Source: Meconema thalassinum
Lineage: Eukaryota; Arthropoda; Insecta; Orthoptera; Tettigoniidae
Assembly: GCA_946902985.2 (NCBI GenBank)
Contig: OX336388.2
Coordinates: 229,206,467-229,270,466, forward strand
Reading direction: 5' to 3'
DNA length: 64,000 bases
The translations under genes were made by a program, and so were the position numbers. Below, piece after piece: positions 10,938 through 22,825 of this stretch (the first letter of the stretch is position 1; each line of letters starts with the position of its first letter). The notes under the pieces were generated by a model. The model saw only the letters and a program-made list of their open reading frames with translations. It had not been told where the DNA came from and did no database searches.

Positions 10938-11910
10938 TTATTATTAGCCTACTTTCGATTTTTGCAAAAAATTAAAGTAAACTTGTGAGAACTACACAGG
11001 GCCCAAATTTGTGTGTCTGTCTCTGTGTCTGTGTATGTGGTGTGTGTCTGTGTGAGTGTGTGTGTGTTTGAATGTGTGTACTCTGAATGTCTGCCCCCCC
11101 CCATCAATTCCAACACGGTGAAACCGAATTGAACGAAATTTGGTTCAGTGGTAGAACTAGCAATGGGCACCTCAGTGTCATGTTTTATATCGCCGCCATC
11201 TTTACGAAAACATAATTGTGGCCACCCAAATGTTCAAAGCATAAATCAAATTAGGACCAACCTAATCATCTGATCTCTACCAAATTTTGCAACATTATAC
11301 CTTTATGTATGAAGAATCTCTTGACCAATCTACAAGGTCATCGGCCCAATTGCAGATGGTGGCCATGTGTGTGTGCAAATTGATTCTCCCATCAATTCGA
11401 ACACAGTAAAACCGAATTGAACGAAATTTGGTTCAGAGGTAGCACTAGCAAAGGACACCTCAGTGTCATGTTTTATATCGCCGCCATCTGGATGAAAACG
11501 GAAGGGTGTCCACCCAAATGTTAAAAGCTTATATCAAATTACGACCAACCTAATCATTTGATGTCTACCAAATTTTTCAACAACATACCTTTTTGTGGGA
11601 AGCATCTTTTGACTGAACTACAAGGTCATCGGCCCAATAGTTTGCAGATAGCGGCCATGTATGTGTAACAATCGATTCCCCATATCAATTCAAACACGGT
11701 GAAACCGAATTGAATGAAATTTTTACAGAGTTAGCACTAGCAATTGGCACCTCATATTCATGTTTAATATCCGTATAGCTCGTTGTATTTCAACAAGCTA
11801 CTACAACCAACATTCGATTATACTCCTTGAAAAGGACAAAGAGTTATAACGATGCCAAAGCATTTAGGAGAAAGTAGGCTATATGTTCTTTACTGAATAT
11901 CTTGTTTTTA
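10938..11910 (+). mobile_element. HINE-2 repeat with ~289-bp internal tandem units
   Basis: It starts with tagcctactttcg and a GT/CT microsatellite (11,010-11,085) and ends with aaagtaggct plus a degenerate hairpin followed by CTTG. The interior consists of about three units of ~289 bp, each containing cggtgaaaccgaattga, gcactagcaa, tcgccgccatct and accaacctaatca. The architecture matches HINE-1 while the sequence differs. A partner copy in reverse is at 27,942-29,035. Confidence 0.65.
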
Positions 11911-11945
11911 CATGAAATAATGCCAAGGTAGACTTGAGAGATAGT

Positions 11946-12150
11946 CTAAGAATCCATACCAGTTAATAACCCATTCAAATCCTCTGGTGTGTCGGCTAAG
12001 TTGACGATGCCATCTGAAAATCTCAGAGTTGAAAATATTTCTCCTTGAATCTTTACTCCTATTTTGACTTTTTCTCCAATTTTCTTGTTCAATGTATATA
12101 TTGAAACGTATGAGTGATAATAATATTTAACAAGATTCAATACCGATAAA
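11946..12150 (-). pseudogene. LINE RT catalytic-region fragment
   Basis: The minus-strand frame reads KIGVKIQGE, FSTLRFSDGIVNLADT, PEDLNGLLTGMDS. It is collinear with the RT motif region of LINE B at 9,120-9,250. The catalytic FADD is replaced by FSDG, so it is certainly dead. Only ~200 bp remain. Confidence 0.7.
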
Positions 12151-12577
12151 CCTTTACCAAACCAAAATGTTCAGCTTACACGCATCTTACAGGATTACAC
12201 GCCAAGTAGCTGCTAAAGAGTTGGGTGTTGCGCCCCAATACGCAAGCAAGAGAGAACAACCCCCATTGCCTCTGAAAGCTTTTGGTCTTGAAATATTTAA
12301 ACAAGCTAAAGGCGCTGTGTGAGGTGATAAGACATTGATTATGTATAAACCTTGTACAGAGAGCCTTGCCGCGCATAATGGATCGGCTAACGATCACCAA
12401 ACAATCTCCCCCTTCCCCCCTCCCCCATCACTTACCACTTCCTGAACCTCGGACATGGGCCACAGCAAGCTCTTTACTGGAGCGCTTCAATAGCGGGGAG
12501 GAACACGCGCGATGGAACGTAAAAATATTCTAACATTAGCGTTCATTACCGAAGTTGACAAGTTAACAAAGATGTTT
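12151..12577. other. No gene recognised
   Basis: Unique-looking sequence with a C-rich run at 12,410-12,425. No ORF or RNA gene supported. Confidence 0.45.
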
Positions 12578-13306
12578 TAAGGGGCCTAACATCTAGGTTA
12601 TCGGCCCCTAATGGTTTGGGTGATAGTAAAAGATGAGATGAGTATGAAAACTATAACTAATACTAACTACAAACTTATATACTAGAAGAAGAAATGGTAA
12701 ACAAAAGGTGAATAAGGCAAATAAAGGACAGGAAGAAAAGAAATGCCCTCAACCCTCGAAGAATGAGGATTGAGGGTCTTGGAAGGAAGGAGAGCCATGA
12801 AAGGCAGATAGGAAAGGGGAAAGAGGAGCGGGCCCGCCCAAAGGTCAGAGTATAAAGGGGACAAAACGGACCCAGATCAGGAATCCATCGGGATCGCCAA
12901 CTCCCAAACTCACCATCCGTGAGCCCCTGAGGGTGTAGCAATATCCAGGGTGCAGCAGAAGTGGTGGGGCTACATACACCCTACCTCCTTGAGGGCCTTG
13001 AGCAGAAGACCGGGGATAACATGAAAAGAAAAAGAAGGCTGACCCCTCGAAGAATGAGGGATTAGAAAAGATGAGACAAGGACCAATTAAGGCGGGAAAG
13101 GAATAGTCTCCATAGGCCTCGAATACCCTAATACCGTCGAGGTTGGAAGAGAACAATAGTTGACCAAGATAGGTCGACAGGAAATAAGACGGAGAGGAGC
13201 CCAGCACAAGTAAGAGGAAGCAATACTGGACTCAGCTGGGGTCCCTTGGTCGCCAACCCACGTCCCACTAGATGTGGGCCCCTGGGGGGTCACAAAAAAG
13301 GAAGAC
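12578..13306. repeat. Repeat R, long copy
   Basis: It begins ttaaggggcctaacatctag and runs to gggtcacaaaaaag. Internal duplications are visible: the phrase ccctcgaagaatgaggattg occurs near 12,750 and, slightly changed, near 13,040. A block aactcccaaactcacca / gtgagcccctgagggt near 12,900 is paralleled at 13,250-13,290 (cgccaacccacgtccc, gggcccctggggggt), which suggests two ~350-bp units. No coding region. Confidence 0.5.
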
Positions 13307-13416
13307 AGTTAATGTGTATATTGTTTAACCCTTTATAGAGCAGATTATTATTATGGATACGGTATTTCATTTGTATTTATTGACATTAAATTAAAATATT
13401 TTTGACTAACTTTTAT

Positions 13417-13417
13417 G

Positions 13418-13477
<60 letters not shown>

Positions 13478-13478
13478 T
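13417..13478. repeat. (TTA)n microsatellite
   Basis: About 20 uninterrupted TTA triplets inside AT-rich sequence. Confidence 0.95.
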
Positions 13479-14505
13479 ACATTTTAATGTTCATGTTTGT
13501 TTTTATTTTATTCTTTTATTTTCATTATCTCAATTCTAAGATTATAAAATTATAAAATTTTAACTTTTATACGCATATTTATCACTAATTTTATCTTGCA
13601 TATTTATCTATAAATCTAAATTTGTATTATATATTACCATTTACGTTTTAATTTTAACTGTTTTTTTATTGTTTTTAATTATCAACCACTTTAAGTCAAG
13701 GAGATAAAGAGATAATGTTTGGTTTTTGAAAGTATTAAAACTTCTTAAGAAAATTTGGTGAAATATGGCTGAAATATACAATATAAATTAGAGCAGTTGA
13801 CCTTGCTGTTCCGCTCTTTAAAACAACAATAACTAACAAACTAGCAATATTTACTGTCCTGACAGTAGGTGGTTAATATACTGACCACAGGGTTAAACCC
13901 AAATATCTGTGACTGAAAAATAAAGTTATTTAATAGCCTACTCCGAAAATAAACCTGAGAAAAATTACATGTGATTGAATATATATATACAAACCACATC
14001 ACAGAACTAACGCGGTTTGTTTAAAGTAGAAATGACGTAAGTAGTTCTGTTTCCGGTTCCTTAAATTTGTTAGATTCTTTCGTGATGGCTGAGAGACTTA
14101 ATAGTAAGAAACAGGTAAAAATCTCAAACTATTTTGAAAAAACAGTAGATTTCTCTAAGACTTAACTAGATTGCTGGATTACTACTGTCGTTAAATGGGT
14201 GAATAGTACATTTTGGTTTTATTTTATCATTTGAAACTTTTGAGGTTAATACGATACAGTGCCGTTGTCTGTCAATCTGCTTTGTTGAACGTAAATCATT
14301 ATGTAAATGTAATACGATATATTTTCTCTACCCTTTTCAAAGAACTTTCTTAATCCGAATTTTTGGGTAATCAATTTTTTTTACTGGTCCCTTAAGGTTC
14401 GAATTATCCAAGTTCCACTGGAGTGAGAACACTAAGGGATGACATGTTTCGCTCGTCAACTGAGCATCATCAGATCGAAATCAACATATTTTGTCTTGTC
14501 TTGTC
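13479..14505. other. No gene recognised
   Basis: Very AT-rich anonymous sequence. The phrase agggatgacatgtttcgctc at 14,434 resembles a LINE 3' untranslated fragment but is too short to assign. Confidence 0.4.
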
Positions 14506-14640
14506 GTAAGGCAAAACTGAGGAGAGGTAGATTCAATTCTCACTTCAGTCTTCCTTGAATTCACGTTCTTTCCCACCTCAACTCCAGGCAAATACTGGGA
14601 TAGTACCTAATTTTAGGTTTCTCCATTACTTCGCAAATAC
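14506..14640 (+). mobile_element. SINE family A, body fragment
   Basis: The blocks gtagattcaattctcac, cttccttgaattcacg and aggcaaatactgggatagt run parallel to the middle of the SINE-A copy at 24,210-24,300. The tRNA-like head is missing. Confidence 0.5.
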
Positions 14641-14699
14641 ATACCGAACTATCAGTTCTAACCTAGCAATTTCCACTTACATAGTATCACATCCACGTA

Positions 14700-15354
14700 T
14701 GGCTGGAAAGTGCTCATGTGCATAAAGTGGATACTAAGTTGAATGAAACCATGCGCTGCATAACTGGTACTGTCAAGTCTCCACCTCGCCACTGGTTACC
14801 CGTTCTTAGCCATATCCCACCACCCCACCTGAGGAGAAAGGAAGCTCTGCTCAGAGAAGCAAACAAGATCCGGTCATCTCCCTCATTACCAGTTCACCAG
14901 GAATTTTGTTACCCATCGCCACAACGACTTCGATCTAGGAAACCAGCAAGTGTATTGGTCGGCCGACTCTTGAGGGACAATTTTAACCTAAACTGGAGCT
15001 GGCAGGAAGAGTGGTCTAATTTAACATCTGGTACTAATGCTCATGAGATAAATCCAACTCGGAAAATGTATGGATTTGACCTCCCAAGAAAACTATGGTG
15101 TCGCTTCAACAGACTGAGAACTGGACATGGACGCTGTAATTTCTTGCGCCATAAGTGGAGCTCGATGGATTCTCCAATGTGTGAATGCAGTGAAGAGGAG
15201 CAGACCATGGACCATGTCATCCTGCGTTGCTCTCTTCATTCCTACTTCAGAAGCCCCAGCGACCTGTTTCATATTTCTGATAGTGCTGTTGTGTGGTTGA
15301 AGAACTTGGACCTGGACTTACGAATTCCTTGTTGTACTCACCATATGATTAAAT
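14700..15354 (+). pseudogene. LINE C 3' fragment: C-terminal end of an RT-bearing ORF2
   Basis: An open frame from 14,718 encodes the C-terminal part of a non-LTR retrotransposon ORF2. Blocks are VDTKLNETMRCITGT, HIPPPHLRRKEALLRE, FDLPRKLWCRFNRLRTGHGRC and a cysteine/histidine knuckle (CECSEEEQTMDHVILRC). The RT core is missing, so it is 5'-truncated. The 11-bp duplication acatccacgta at 14,689-14,699 and 15,355-15,365 fixes both ends. The reading frame continues artificially to 15,563 across the junction into a SINE. The related copy at 56,515-57,296 shares the same blocks. No promoter or start codon of its own is expected. Confidence 0.8.
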
Positions 15355-15432
15355 ACATCCACGTAAGTGTAGGTACTATTTTTTCTATCTCTTTCTTCTC
15401 TGATTCTAGTTTTCATATCTCATTTCAATTTC

Positions 15433-15772
15433 TTAGCGGCTTCGGTGGCGTAGATGGTAGCATGCTGAACTGCTGTGCCCAAGATAGCGGGTTCAAACCG
15501 CGCCGTATCGTTGGAATTTTTAAGAGCGATAAAATCCTTCTGTATGCCTTCCCTCGGAGGTGAATTAAAGCTGGCAACGTTCATCACTAGGTATCAGTGA
15601 CATTTTGAAGTACTTGAAATTGAACGGAACATGTACCTCACCCTATGGGTGTCCGCTTGAAGCAGCTACAGCCTCTGGCGAGCCGAACATGTCCTTGGAC
15701 ACTCCCGGCACTAAAAGCCATACGATAAATAATAAACAATAATAAATAAAATAAATAATTACTTCATTTTAT
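15433..15772 (+). mobile_element. SINE family C, shorter copy
   Basis: The tRNA-like head reads gcttcggtggcgtagatggt with box B-like gcgggttcaaaccgc. The body matches 20,850-21,307: accactaggt/atcactaggt, ggtgtccgcttgaagcagct, cactcccggcactaaaagcc. The 3' end is atacgataaata followed by an A/T-rich (AATA)n tail. An internal deletion of ~100 bp relative to the longer copy is apparent. Confidence 0.75.
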
Positions 15773-16476
15773 TTCTTTACTCCACGCTGTTTGTGTCAAG
15801 ACTTATATTTTTCATATTTTTCTTACTTAATACATTTTATGTTCGACGATGACGAAATGTAAATATTATATGTCAGAAAACTGTATCACAATGAGGCTCA
15901 TTATAGAAAAAGTTTTTATTATGGGACAGTTTCTCCCACCAATTAGGTAAGGATAGCATCGCACCTGCGCTGAGTTCCAAAGCCTTCTAATTTAAATTTC
16001 ACTGCGTGGCCTAGTGTCTTAGTGGGGTAATCAAGGAAGCCATGGTCAAATACAAGGTATTCTCAGTGTCCCATGTGCTCTGTTCAGTACATAAAACTGG
16101 CGAAATCTCGACAGATATTTATGAATATTTATGTTCGAACATACAATAATTATAATAATTATCGTTGAACATAAACAATCGTATGCAACTCGCCTATATT
16201 GTAATTAGGACACTCGTATACAAATTATAAAACTCGCATACGCTTGTTTTATAAACAAATTCGTGTCTTAATTATTGCCATTATAGGCTCGTTGCATAAC
16301 GTATTATTTTAACGGATCTGTTTTTTTTTTTTTTTCATTTTAATGTGTGTGCTTTTGGACTAAAACTATTTTTAGAACCTTTGATAACATCCTCTGTTAT
16401 GGCAAATTTATATTAATTATATGTTCTTGCACCTTTGCTCTGAGGATGGTCACAGTGTGACTGAAACTGGTACAAT
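15773..16476. other. No gene recognised
   Basis: AT-rich sequence. A poly(T) run at 16,321-16,335 is the only obvious structure. Confidence 0.4.
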
Positions 16477-17100
16477 ATACCAGGTGGCCCATTTGCACCG
16501 TGCAATCTACTTATAAGTGCCCCGCATGTACGGGTGATAAACGGGAGGTCTAATAACTGAATTGCTAAGGGGTAACCTAACATGCAAGCCGGTTCCTTCA
16601 GATTGCCAAGAGATAACTACCAGACGGCCGCACGCTGCATGTTCCTCAGTACTCCCGCCTAATGTGCCCCATAGTGGTATGAAGCCTCGCAGAGGGCAGA
16701 CGTCTATCTGGAAACACCAGTGCTTACCGTCTACGAGCATCAACGACATTACGACCAGCTTCTCCATAGATTCGTGTAATGTCCGTGTACTCATCGATGC
16801 TGAATACACCAGGCATCGTCAATATGTTGCCAGCCGCTGTCATGTTGTTGTACCACATATCAGTCTATTATTACGCTCTCAAATGCGAGGCTCCAAAAGG
16901 CAATGGGGTGCATTAGACGGATAGCGCTGAGGAACATGTAGCTAGCGGCCGTCCGGTTGTTATTCCTTCGTATTCTGACGTAATCGGCCTGCGTTTAGTG
17001 TGACCCCTGTGGAAATCAGTTAACAGACATCCCATACAGCATTAATGTATGCGGGACACCTAAAACTAGATTGCACGGGGGTAAACGGGCCACCTGGTAT
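16477..17100. mobile_element. TIR element with CCAGGTGGCCC ends
   Basis: The left end (ATACCAGGTGGCCC..., then cgtgcaatcta) and the right end (tagattgcacg...gggccacctggtat) are imperfect inverted repeats of ~55 bp. The element is 624 bp. TA flanks on both sides fit a Tc1/mariner-type target, but that is inference. Opposing frames inside (16,562-16,924 plus; 16,507-16,809 minus) match no family I know. Confidence 0.65.
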
Positions 17101-17283
17101 ATTGACTGATGGTTTTATAAATCTTATTATAAATACATCGTTTAGCCTATGATGAACAGGACCAATATGGTCATTTTCATGGCCATTCATTTTAAATGTA
17201 CATGTTTCAGTCTGTCATTGATCCCTTCTTCCGCGTAATTTAGTTCTTAAAATAGTTTAACAATTAGTATAAACAGGTTAAAG

Positions 17284-18056
17284 CAGGGGTTCCCAACCTG
17301 TGGGCCGCGACCCCCTAGGGGGGCGTGGGGCTTTATCAAGGGTAGCGTGAAGTGATTTCTGAATTCAGTTTTTTTACTCGAATATTACAATTTTGTAAAA
17401 TAGACATTTTTCGAATCTCTCCAAGTGATTGTCGCACCAAGTCAATCGTCCAAAAGCACTGGTAATTGCCAACTGTGGGCACAAACCTCTGCGGAGGCGC
17501 GAGGTTGGAGGTGAAATAAGGAATTTGCTGTGTTGTAAGGAGCAAAATCAAGCCAATTTTATCGTCTCGTTGGCATATCTTTGTGATTTCTTTGAAGCTT
17601 TGAACAGTTTGAACTTACATTTTCAAAGACATATTTATGCGAGTCAGGATTTTCCACGCTGAGTGTCATAAAAACATAGCAGCGCTGTCGGCTTGATGTT
17701 GCAAGTGTTGCTCTGTCAAATACCAAACCAAACATACCGAATCTTACCAAGGGAAAACAGTGTCAACCCTCTCACTGACATTTGTTGACTGATTTAAGGA
17801 TTTGTTGTAAAAGTGTGTTCCTTGTATTGTGCTAAAATGAAGTTAGTATGTAATAGATAGGCCTATTCCGTTATGCACTGTAGTGTTATTAGGATAGGTC
17901 TATATCCTCCGCGTCAATCGAAGAGGTTATAGAAGCAATGAGTTGGGGGGTGGGGGGGTGGAGGGGGGAGGGGATCGAGGGGGGCGCGATGAACTCCCGT
18001 ATCTGAAAAGGGGGGGGGGGGGGGGGGCGTCAGCTGACAAAGGTTGGGGACCACTG
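17284..18056. mobile_element. hAT transposon relic with 8-bp target duplication
   Basis: The ends are CAGGGGTTCCCAACCT and AGGTTGGGGACCACTG, typical hAT inverted termini. Flanking 8-mers ggttaaag (17,276-17,283) and gcttaaag (18,057-18,064) agree at 7 of 8 positions, the hAT duplication length. The 773-bp element is G-rich near its right end, including a run of about 17 Gs near 18,010. Confidence 0.85.
17440..17650 (+). pseudogene. hAT transposase fragment
   Basis: Inside the hAT element, a 77-codon frame contains SLAYLCDFFEALNSLNLHFQ. It resembles the conserved 'LAYL.D.F..LN.LN...QG' block of ZBED/SCAND3-type hAT transposases. The catalytic and dimerisation regions are absent. The frame is kept open only over this block. 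Confidence 0.65.
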
Positions 18057-18307
18057 GCTTAAAGGTTCTGCCTGATCAATACTTCTATTAAATATGATCG
18101 AGGCCAAATTATTAGTTTTGGCCCCTTCAACTCATCATGGTTCCCTTATTGGTGTAATGCGAAATTTTTAAATAATTTTCTATATTGTGAAATTATGACC
18201 TAACTCTTCCATATGGGTGGCCATGGCTGAATATTTACTGTATTTTATGGCGTCTAAGTGTTCATTGTATCTTGTAGCAAAATTACTTCCGTTTGGCCTA
18301 TATAAAG

Positions 18308-18970
18308 AGAGTTTAGTTTGTATGTAACAGAGACCCTCGCTTGCCCGCTCGCCCGTCTCCCGCCAGGCACTTTGCCGTTATGCGGCGCCCGTTCGGCACT
18401 GAGTCATTGATTATAGGAATTTGTACTTACCTAGTTCACAGCTGGTGCTGAAAATGTTCGCCATTCACTGCTACACATCGCTGGCACCTTTTTATGAAAC
18501 TGGCATTTACTCTCTGAAGTTCCTCAGCACCGATTGACTGTATTTCAGCTGTAATATAGTCTTTAAGCTCATTTATAGTGTGAGGGTTTCTCGCATACAC
18601 TCTATTTTTAAGCGTCCCCCACAAATAAAAGTCACATGGTGATAAGTCTGGGCTTCGTGGGGGCCACACGTTCCGACTTATAATCCTCGTACCGAAAATG
18701 CGACGCAATTCTGTCTTGGATGCTTCGTCAGTGTGAGCAGTGGCAGAATCTTGTTGAAAATAAGTTGACAATCGCTCTCCGTAAGTCAGTTCGTCAAAAA
18801 AAAAATTGGTCAAGGGTCACATTGAAGTACAAATTTAAGTACAAATTCCTATACTCAATGACTCAGTGCCGCGAGAGCGCCGCATAACGGCAAAGTGCCT
18901 GGCGGGAGGCAGGCGCGCAACGCGGGAGAGCGGGCAAGCGAGGGTCTCCGTTACCTACAAACTAAACTCT
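18308..18970 (-). mobile_element. Deleted mariner-like element with ~120-bp inverted ends
   Basis: The left end (agagtttagtttgta, gagaccctcgcttgcccgct, aggcactttgccgttatgcg) is repeated in reverse complement at the right end up to 18,970. The ends are GC-rich compared with the flanks. The 663-bp element encloses only the C-terminal end of a transposase, so it arose by internal deletion. Confidence 0.8.
18436..18813 (-). pseudogene. mariner-like transposase, C-terminal catalytic portion
   Basis: The 125-codon minus-strand frame reads FQQDSATAHT, then WPPRSPDLSPCDFYLWGTLK, then NELKDYITAEI and a GEHFQHQL end. These correspond to the second catalytic Asp block (QQD..TAHT) and the third (SPDL.PCDF) of IS630/Tc1/mariner-superfamily transposases. 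The N-terminal DNA-binding domain and first catalytic Asp are missing, so it cannot be active. The stop lies just inside the left inverted end, as in complete family members. The frame is intact over its length, which suggests fairly recent deletion. Confidence 0.85.
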
Positions 18971-20464
18971 ATGTAGATAGTGTTGCAATCATTGAAATTC
19001 AATCAGTAAATGCCAGATTTGCTGAATCTATCCTTTTTATTTATTATATTAGAATTAAAGAATGAACATTCTAAGTTCTAAAATAGGTTAACAATGCCAA
19101 ATAGAAATCGATATCCTAACAACAAGAAATGAATTTAAAATTTTAATTTAATTATTCAGTCGTTCAATTGGCCTACATGGCCAGGAAGTCGCAAAGCACC
19201 TTTAAGAAACAACAACAACAACAATTGAACAAGCTACATTGGATATCATATGGGAAAGAGAATCAGAAAGAGAATACCATGGTGAAAGTTTACAGATAGA
19301 AAGGAATTAAGAAAATGGGTCTCCGTTCCCACTTGGTATTACTTCTTCCTACACTAACATGATTTTGTGTACATCATTATTTTTCTGCTCACGCAGAGTT
19401 GATACCGAGAGAAAGTGAGACAGAAAAAAAAGATGATAATAACTATAAATAATTGGAAGGAAGATTGTTTCTCGATAAGAAATAATTAAAATTTTTCCCG
19501 TTTAAAAAAAGAAATCTCATTTTTCTATCTTGTCTCGCTCAGTTCTCTGGCGTGTCTCCCGTACGCGACTAGACCGTAAAGTAAGATAAAGATGGGTGCT
19601 AGAGAGAAGAGAACAGTGAGGAGGACGAGGTTGAAGAATAATTTACAAGCAAGGGGTAGCCGATAACAGTAATTAAAAATTACTGAAGTTTTCTTTTTTT
19701 TTTTTTTTAGTGTTCCAGTCGACGAAGGAAAGAGCACATGCGGGGGTGGTTTTAGATGTGGTGGAGTAAGAAGGGTAAAAAAAATAGATTGAAGAAGGTG
19801 ACGGTGATAGGCTTGAATTAAAGGGAGGAAGGATGGAAGAGGGGGCGTTGAGTTAAGAGGCGACATCGTCTTCGTGTTCTATAAGGGAGGGGGTTGGGGG
19901 TGGCGTGAGGTTGGGGGTGGAAAGAGTTCTTGTAACAATATCGCTTTATGATGATCAAAGACACGCTTGTAAGATGCTGTTTATGTACCATGCTGTCATC
20001 TTCTTACCTTTGATTTATTGTCATCGTGATACCATTGATAAGTTCTGTGTTTAACACCCAACCCTTAAAGGATGAAGTTCCTTTAACTCCCCCTCCTCGT
20101 CCGCCCCTCTTACACGCAAGATTATTAGAACCTTGCCATAAACTTGGCTCCGGCGATACAAGATCACTGCAGGTGTCTTATAAAAAGCAAAAAATAAAAA
20201 GGAAAAATAAGTTGTATTAAAAAGTTTTACAAAAGTTTCATGTCATAAAGAAAGTCTCCAAGGGATTTGGAAAAAGAGTGCTCACTTATTTCAGCATATA
20301 CAGGGTGTTTATAAATCCCTATTATAGACTTTATATAAATTTTATTGCAGCTGAAAAGCCATTAGTTACAAAATTGTAAAATAAAAATAATACTGTATAC
20401 CATAACATGTCTTTGCAATAGTCACTGAGGGATTTTGTTCTTTCTTTGCACCACATAAAGTGTT
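18971..20464. other. No gene recognised
   Basis: The sequence includes a poly(T) run (19,690-19,708), purine-rich stretches at 19,730-19,920 and an (AAC)n at 19,209-19,223. A short motif cagggtgtttataaatccc at 20,301 looks like a transposon end but has no partner that I can see. Confidence 0.4.
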
Positions 20465-20838
20465 TGCCACGGTGGGTGAGTGGTTATCGTGTCGGATTAC
20501 CAACCCCCAAGCTTGCAGGTTCGCTCCTGGTCGTGGTAAGTGATTTTTTTTAAGGCGGAAAAAATTACGACACGCATGTCATACGATGTTGGCATGTCAA
20601 AGAACCCATTTGAATTCAGTAGGCCGTGTTCATAATGGCAAAATTAATCTCGGGATTTTCCGCCAACACAAAGTTCCTCATTTCTCTACTAGAAAGCGCT
20701 ATAGTGTCAAGGAGCTTTGATATCTACTCTCCTTGAATTTCATAGTGCTTCAAGGAAAAACAAAATTCGACATGTTAGCTGCCCTCTGGGTGTCAAATAA
20801 CAAAGCTTGCAACCGGCACCCATACGATATTATTATTA
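20465..20838 (+). mobile_element. SINE family B
   Basis: The tRNA-like head reads ccacggtgggtgagtggtta with box B-like gcaggttcgctcctgg. The body includes aaagaacccatttgaattca, gtaggccgtgttcata and caaggagctttgatatc. The end is ggcacccatacgatatta plus an (ATT)n tail. A reverse-strand copy is at 29,690-30,055. Confidence 0.75.
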
Positions 20839-20849
20839 TTATTATTATA

Positions 20850-21264
20850 AGTGGCTTCGTTGGCATAGCTGGTAGCATGCTGAACTGCTGTGCCCAAGAT
20901 AGCGGATTCAAACCCCTGCCGAAGTCGTCGGATTTTTTAATAACGTTAAAAATCCTTCAGTATGCCTTCGTTCGGAGGGGAAGTAAAACCGGCGGTCCCA
21001 TGTCATAGATTTATGGCATGTAAAAGATCCTTCCACAGACTAAACTTGTGTGGAGCTAAATTTCTTGGTTAGATTTCGTTGGAACGCTCTCTCAAACTTC
21101 CAACGTTCACCACTAGGTGTCATTGACATCTGGTGGTGAAAGTTGGAACTACTTGAAATTGAACGGAACGCGTAGCTCATCCTCTGGGTGTCCGCTGGAA
21201 GCAGCTACAGACTCTGGCGAACCGAACCTGTCCTCGGATACTCCCGGCACTAAAAGCCAGACGA

Positions 21265-21307
<43 letters not shown>
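20850..21307 (+). mobile_element. SINE family C, long copy with (AAAT)n tail
   Basis: The head gtggcttcgttggcatagct is followed by box B-like gcggattcaaacccc. The body carries ttatggcatgtaaaagatcc, caccactaggtgtcattgac and ggtgtccgctggaagcagct, ending cactaaaagccagacgataa. The tail is ~11 AAAT units at 21,263-21,307. It directly follows SINE B, whose tail probably offered the AT-rich target. Confidence 0.8.
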
Positions 21308-21309
<2 letters not shown>

Positions 21310-21387
21310 ATTATACCACATAAAGTGATACTATTCACCTTTTTGGATCACACAATACACATATACATTGATCATTTGCGTGGTGGA

Positions 21388-21457
21388 ATTTTTAGCCTAC
21401 TTTTCACATTTTGCAAAAATGAGGAAAAAGGAGACTTATGAGATCGATCCGGGAAAA

Positions 21458-21496
<39 letters not shown>

Positions 21497-22364
21497 GTGT
21501 GTGTGTGCCCCACCCCCACCGAATCAACTCCTAAACGGCTGCAGCAATCAACACCAAATTTGGTATGAGTATAGATCTATACCTGAATACCTCAAGCCCA
21601 TATTTGAAAATGATGTCAGTACTACCAATTGCTGAAAAACCGCAATTAAAATTTCTGCGCCATGTTGGATATCTTGGAAGGTATGCATGGGAGCTATTTC
21701 AAAATTAGCACACTTATAGATAATAATATTTCAATTTAATTTCCAGGAGGTCATACATGACAATGATGCCAAAATGATTCTAAGCCTGCTGATAAGTCCA
21801 ATTTTTAAATGCATATAACTTCTACACTAGCAATTGGATTTCAACCAAATTTCGTATGTACTATGTGTACATAAACAGATATGACTGAGCGTATTCTTAA
21901 GAGCCACCAGGGCTGCCAACTGTTAATAAATGCTATCTCTATGTCTTTATCCAAATACCAATATCTCATAAAGTATTCAAGCCGACAGCTTAAAACTGTG
22001 CACACGTATAGTACCTGACATTCTAGATTAATTTGAAGTACCTATTATACGTCAGTGCTACCAACATGATTCTAAGCGTGCTGATAGAACCAATTATTAA
22101 ATACATGCTATCCATTGGACTTCAACCAATTTTTTTATTCTGTTCATTAAGCGATGGAACTAAGAATATATTCAGTCACCAGGGCTGCCAACTGTAGTAC
22201 TCTATTAGGCTACATTATACCAGTTATATTTATAAATAACTAGATATTATGATATTATCAACTTAATTTCGTCATTATTCTAGATAGGTCCCTATATATT
22301 AATCATTGGCATGAATCTTAAATTTTAAGAAAAGTAGGCTCTTTAGTTCGTTACGAAACTCCTT
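21388..22364 (+). mobile_element. HINE-3 repeat
   Basis: It starts tttttagcctacttttcac with an opposing gcaaaaatgaggaaaaagg, then a (GTCT)n/(GT)n microsatellite at 21,459-21,508 and the phrase ctcctaaacggctgcagcaa. It ends aaaagtaggct with the hairpin agttcgttacgaaact (22,344-22,359) then CC(T)n. The interior repeats the phrases accagggctgccaactgt and ttggatttcaaccaa at ~300-bp intervals. A reverse copy is at 30,428-31,450. Confidence 0.6.
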
Positions 22365-22510
22365 TTTTGGTTGTACATTAACTAATGGTGGCATGCATCT
22401 CCGTTTGGTTTGTTTTTGTCCAACTTGTGTTAACCATAGGTTCAGTTCCAAAAAATTCTTCAATGTTTTCTTCCTGCTTTCTTTTGCGTCTGTAGATGGT
22501 AGCTGTAGCT

Positions 22511-22825
22511 CAGTGGTTCTGAACCCGTAGAAGTCTGCGGACCACTCAGCCTGAAATCTAATCATGTACGGAACCCCCCTACCTCCCCCCTCTCCCTCAC
22601 AATACACCTTATCAGTTGTAACCGTTCCTCAATAACACTTATTTTAAAGATATTTCAATTCAAACCCTGATAGTCAGCGCCGCGAATACATTCGGACGAT
22701 TCTCGTTCAACGCACATCGTTTCCGAAATCCCCATTTATTGGGCCTTTTCTTATACGTGCTGGTGGACCCTTTTTCCCTCGGACCACTCCCAATGAACTC
22801 GCGGATCACCGGTTAAGAACCACTG
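22511..22825. mobile_element. hAT-type MITE
   Basis: The ends CAGTGGTTCTGAACC and GGTTAAGAACCACTG are inverted repeats of the hAT type. At 315 bp it has no coding capacity. Internal stretches gcggaccactc and tcggaccactc / gcggatcacc repeat the terminal theme. A clean 8-bp target duplication is not visible. Confidence 0.7.

Noticed and set aside
14718..15563. 281-codon frame as one gene
   Set aside because: It fuses the LINE C terminus to SINE sequence. The target duplication at 15,355-15,365 lies inside the frame.
16562..16924. 120-codon frame inside a TIR element
   Set aside because: No transposase motif, and a comparable antisense frame exists.
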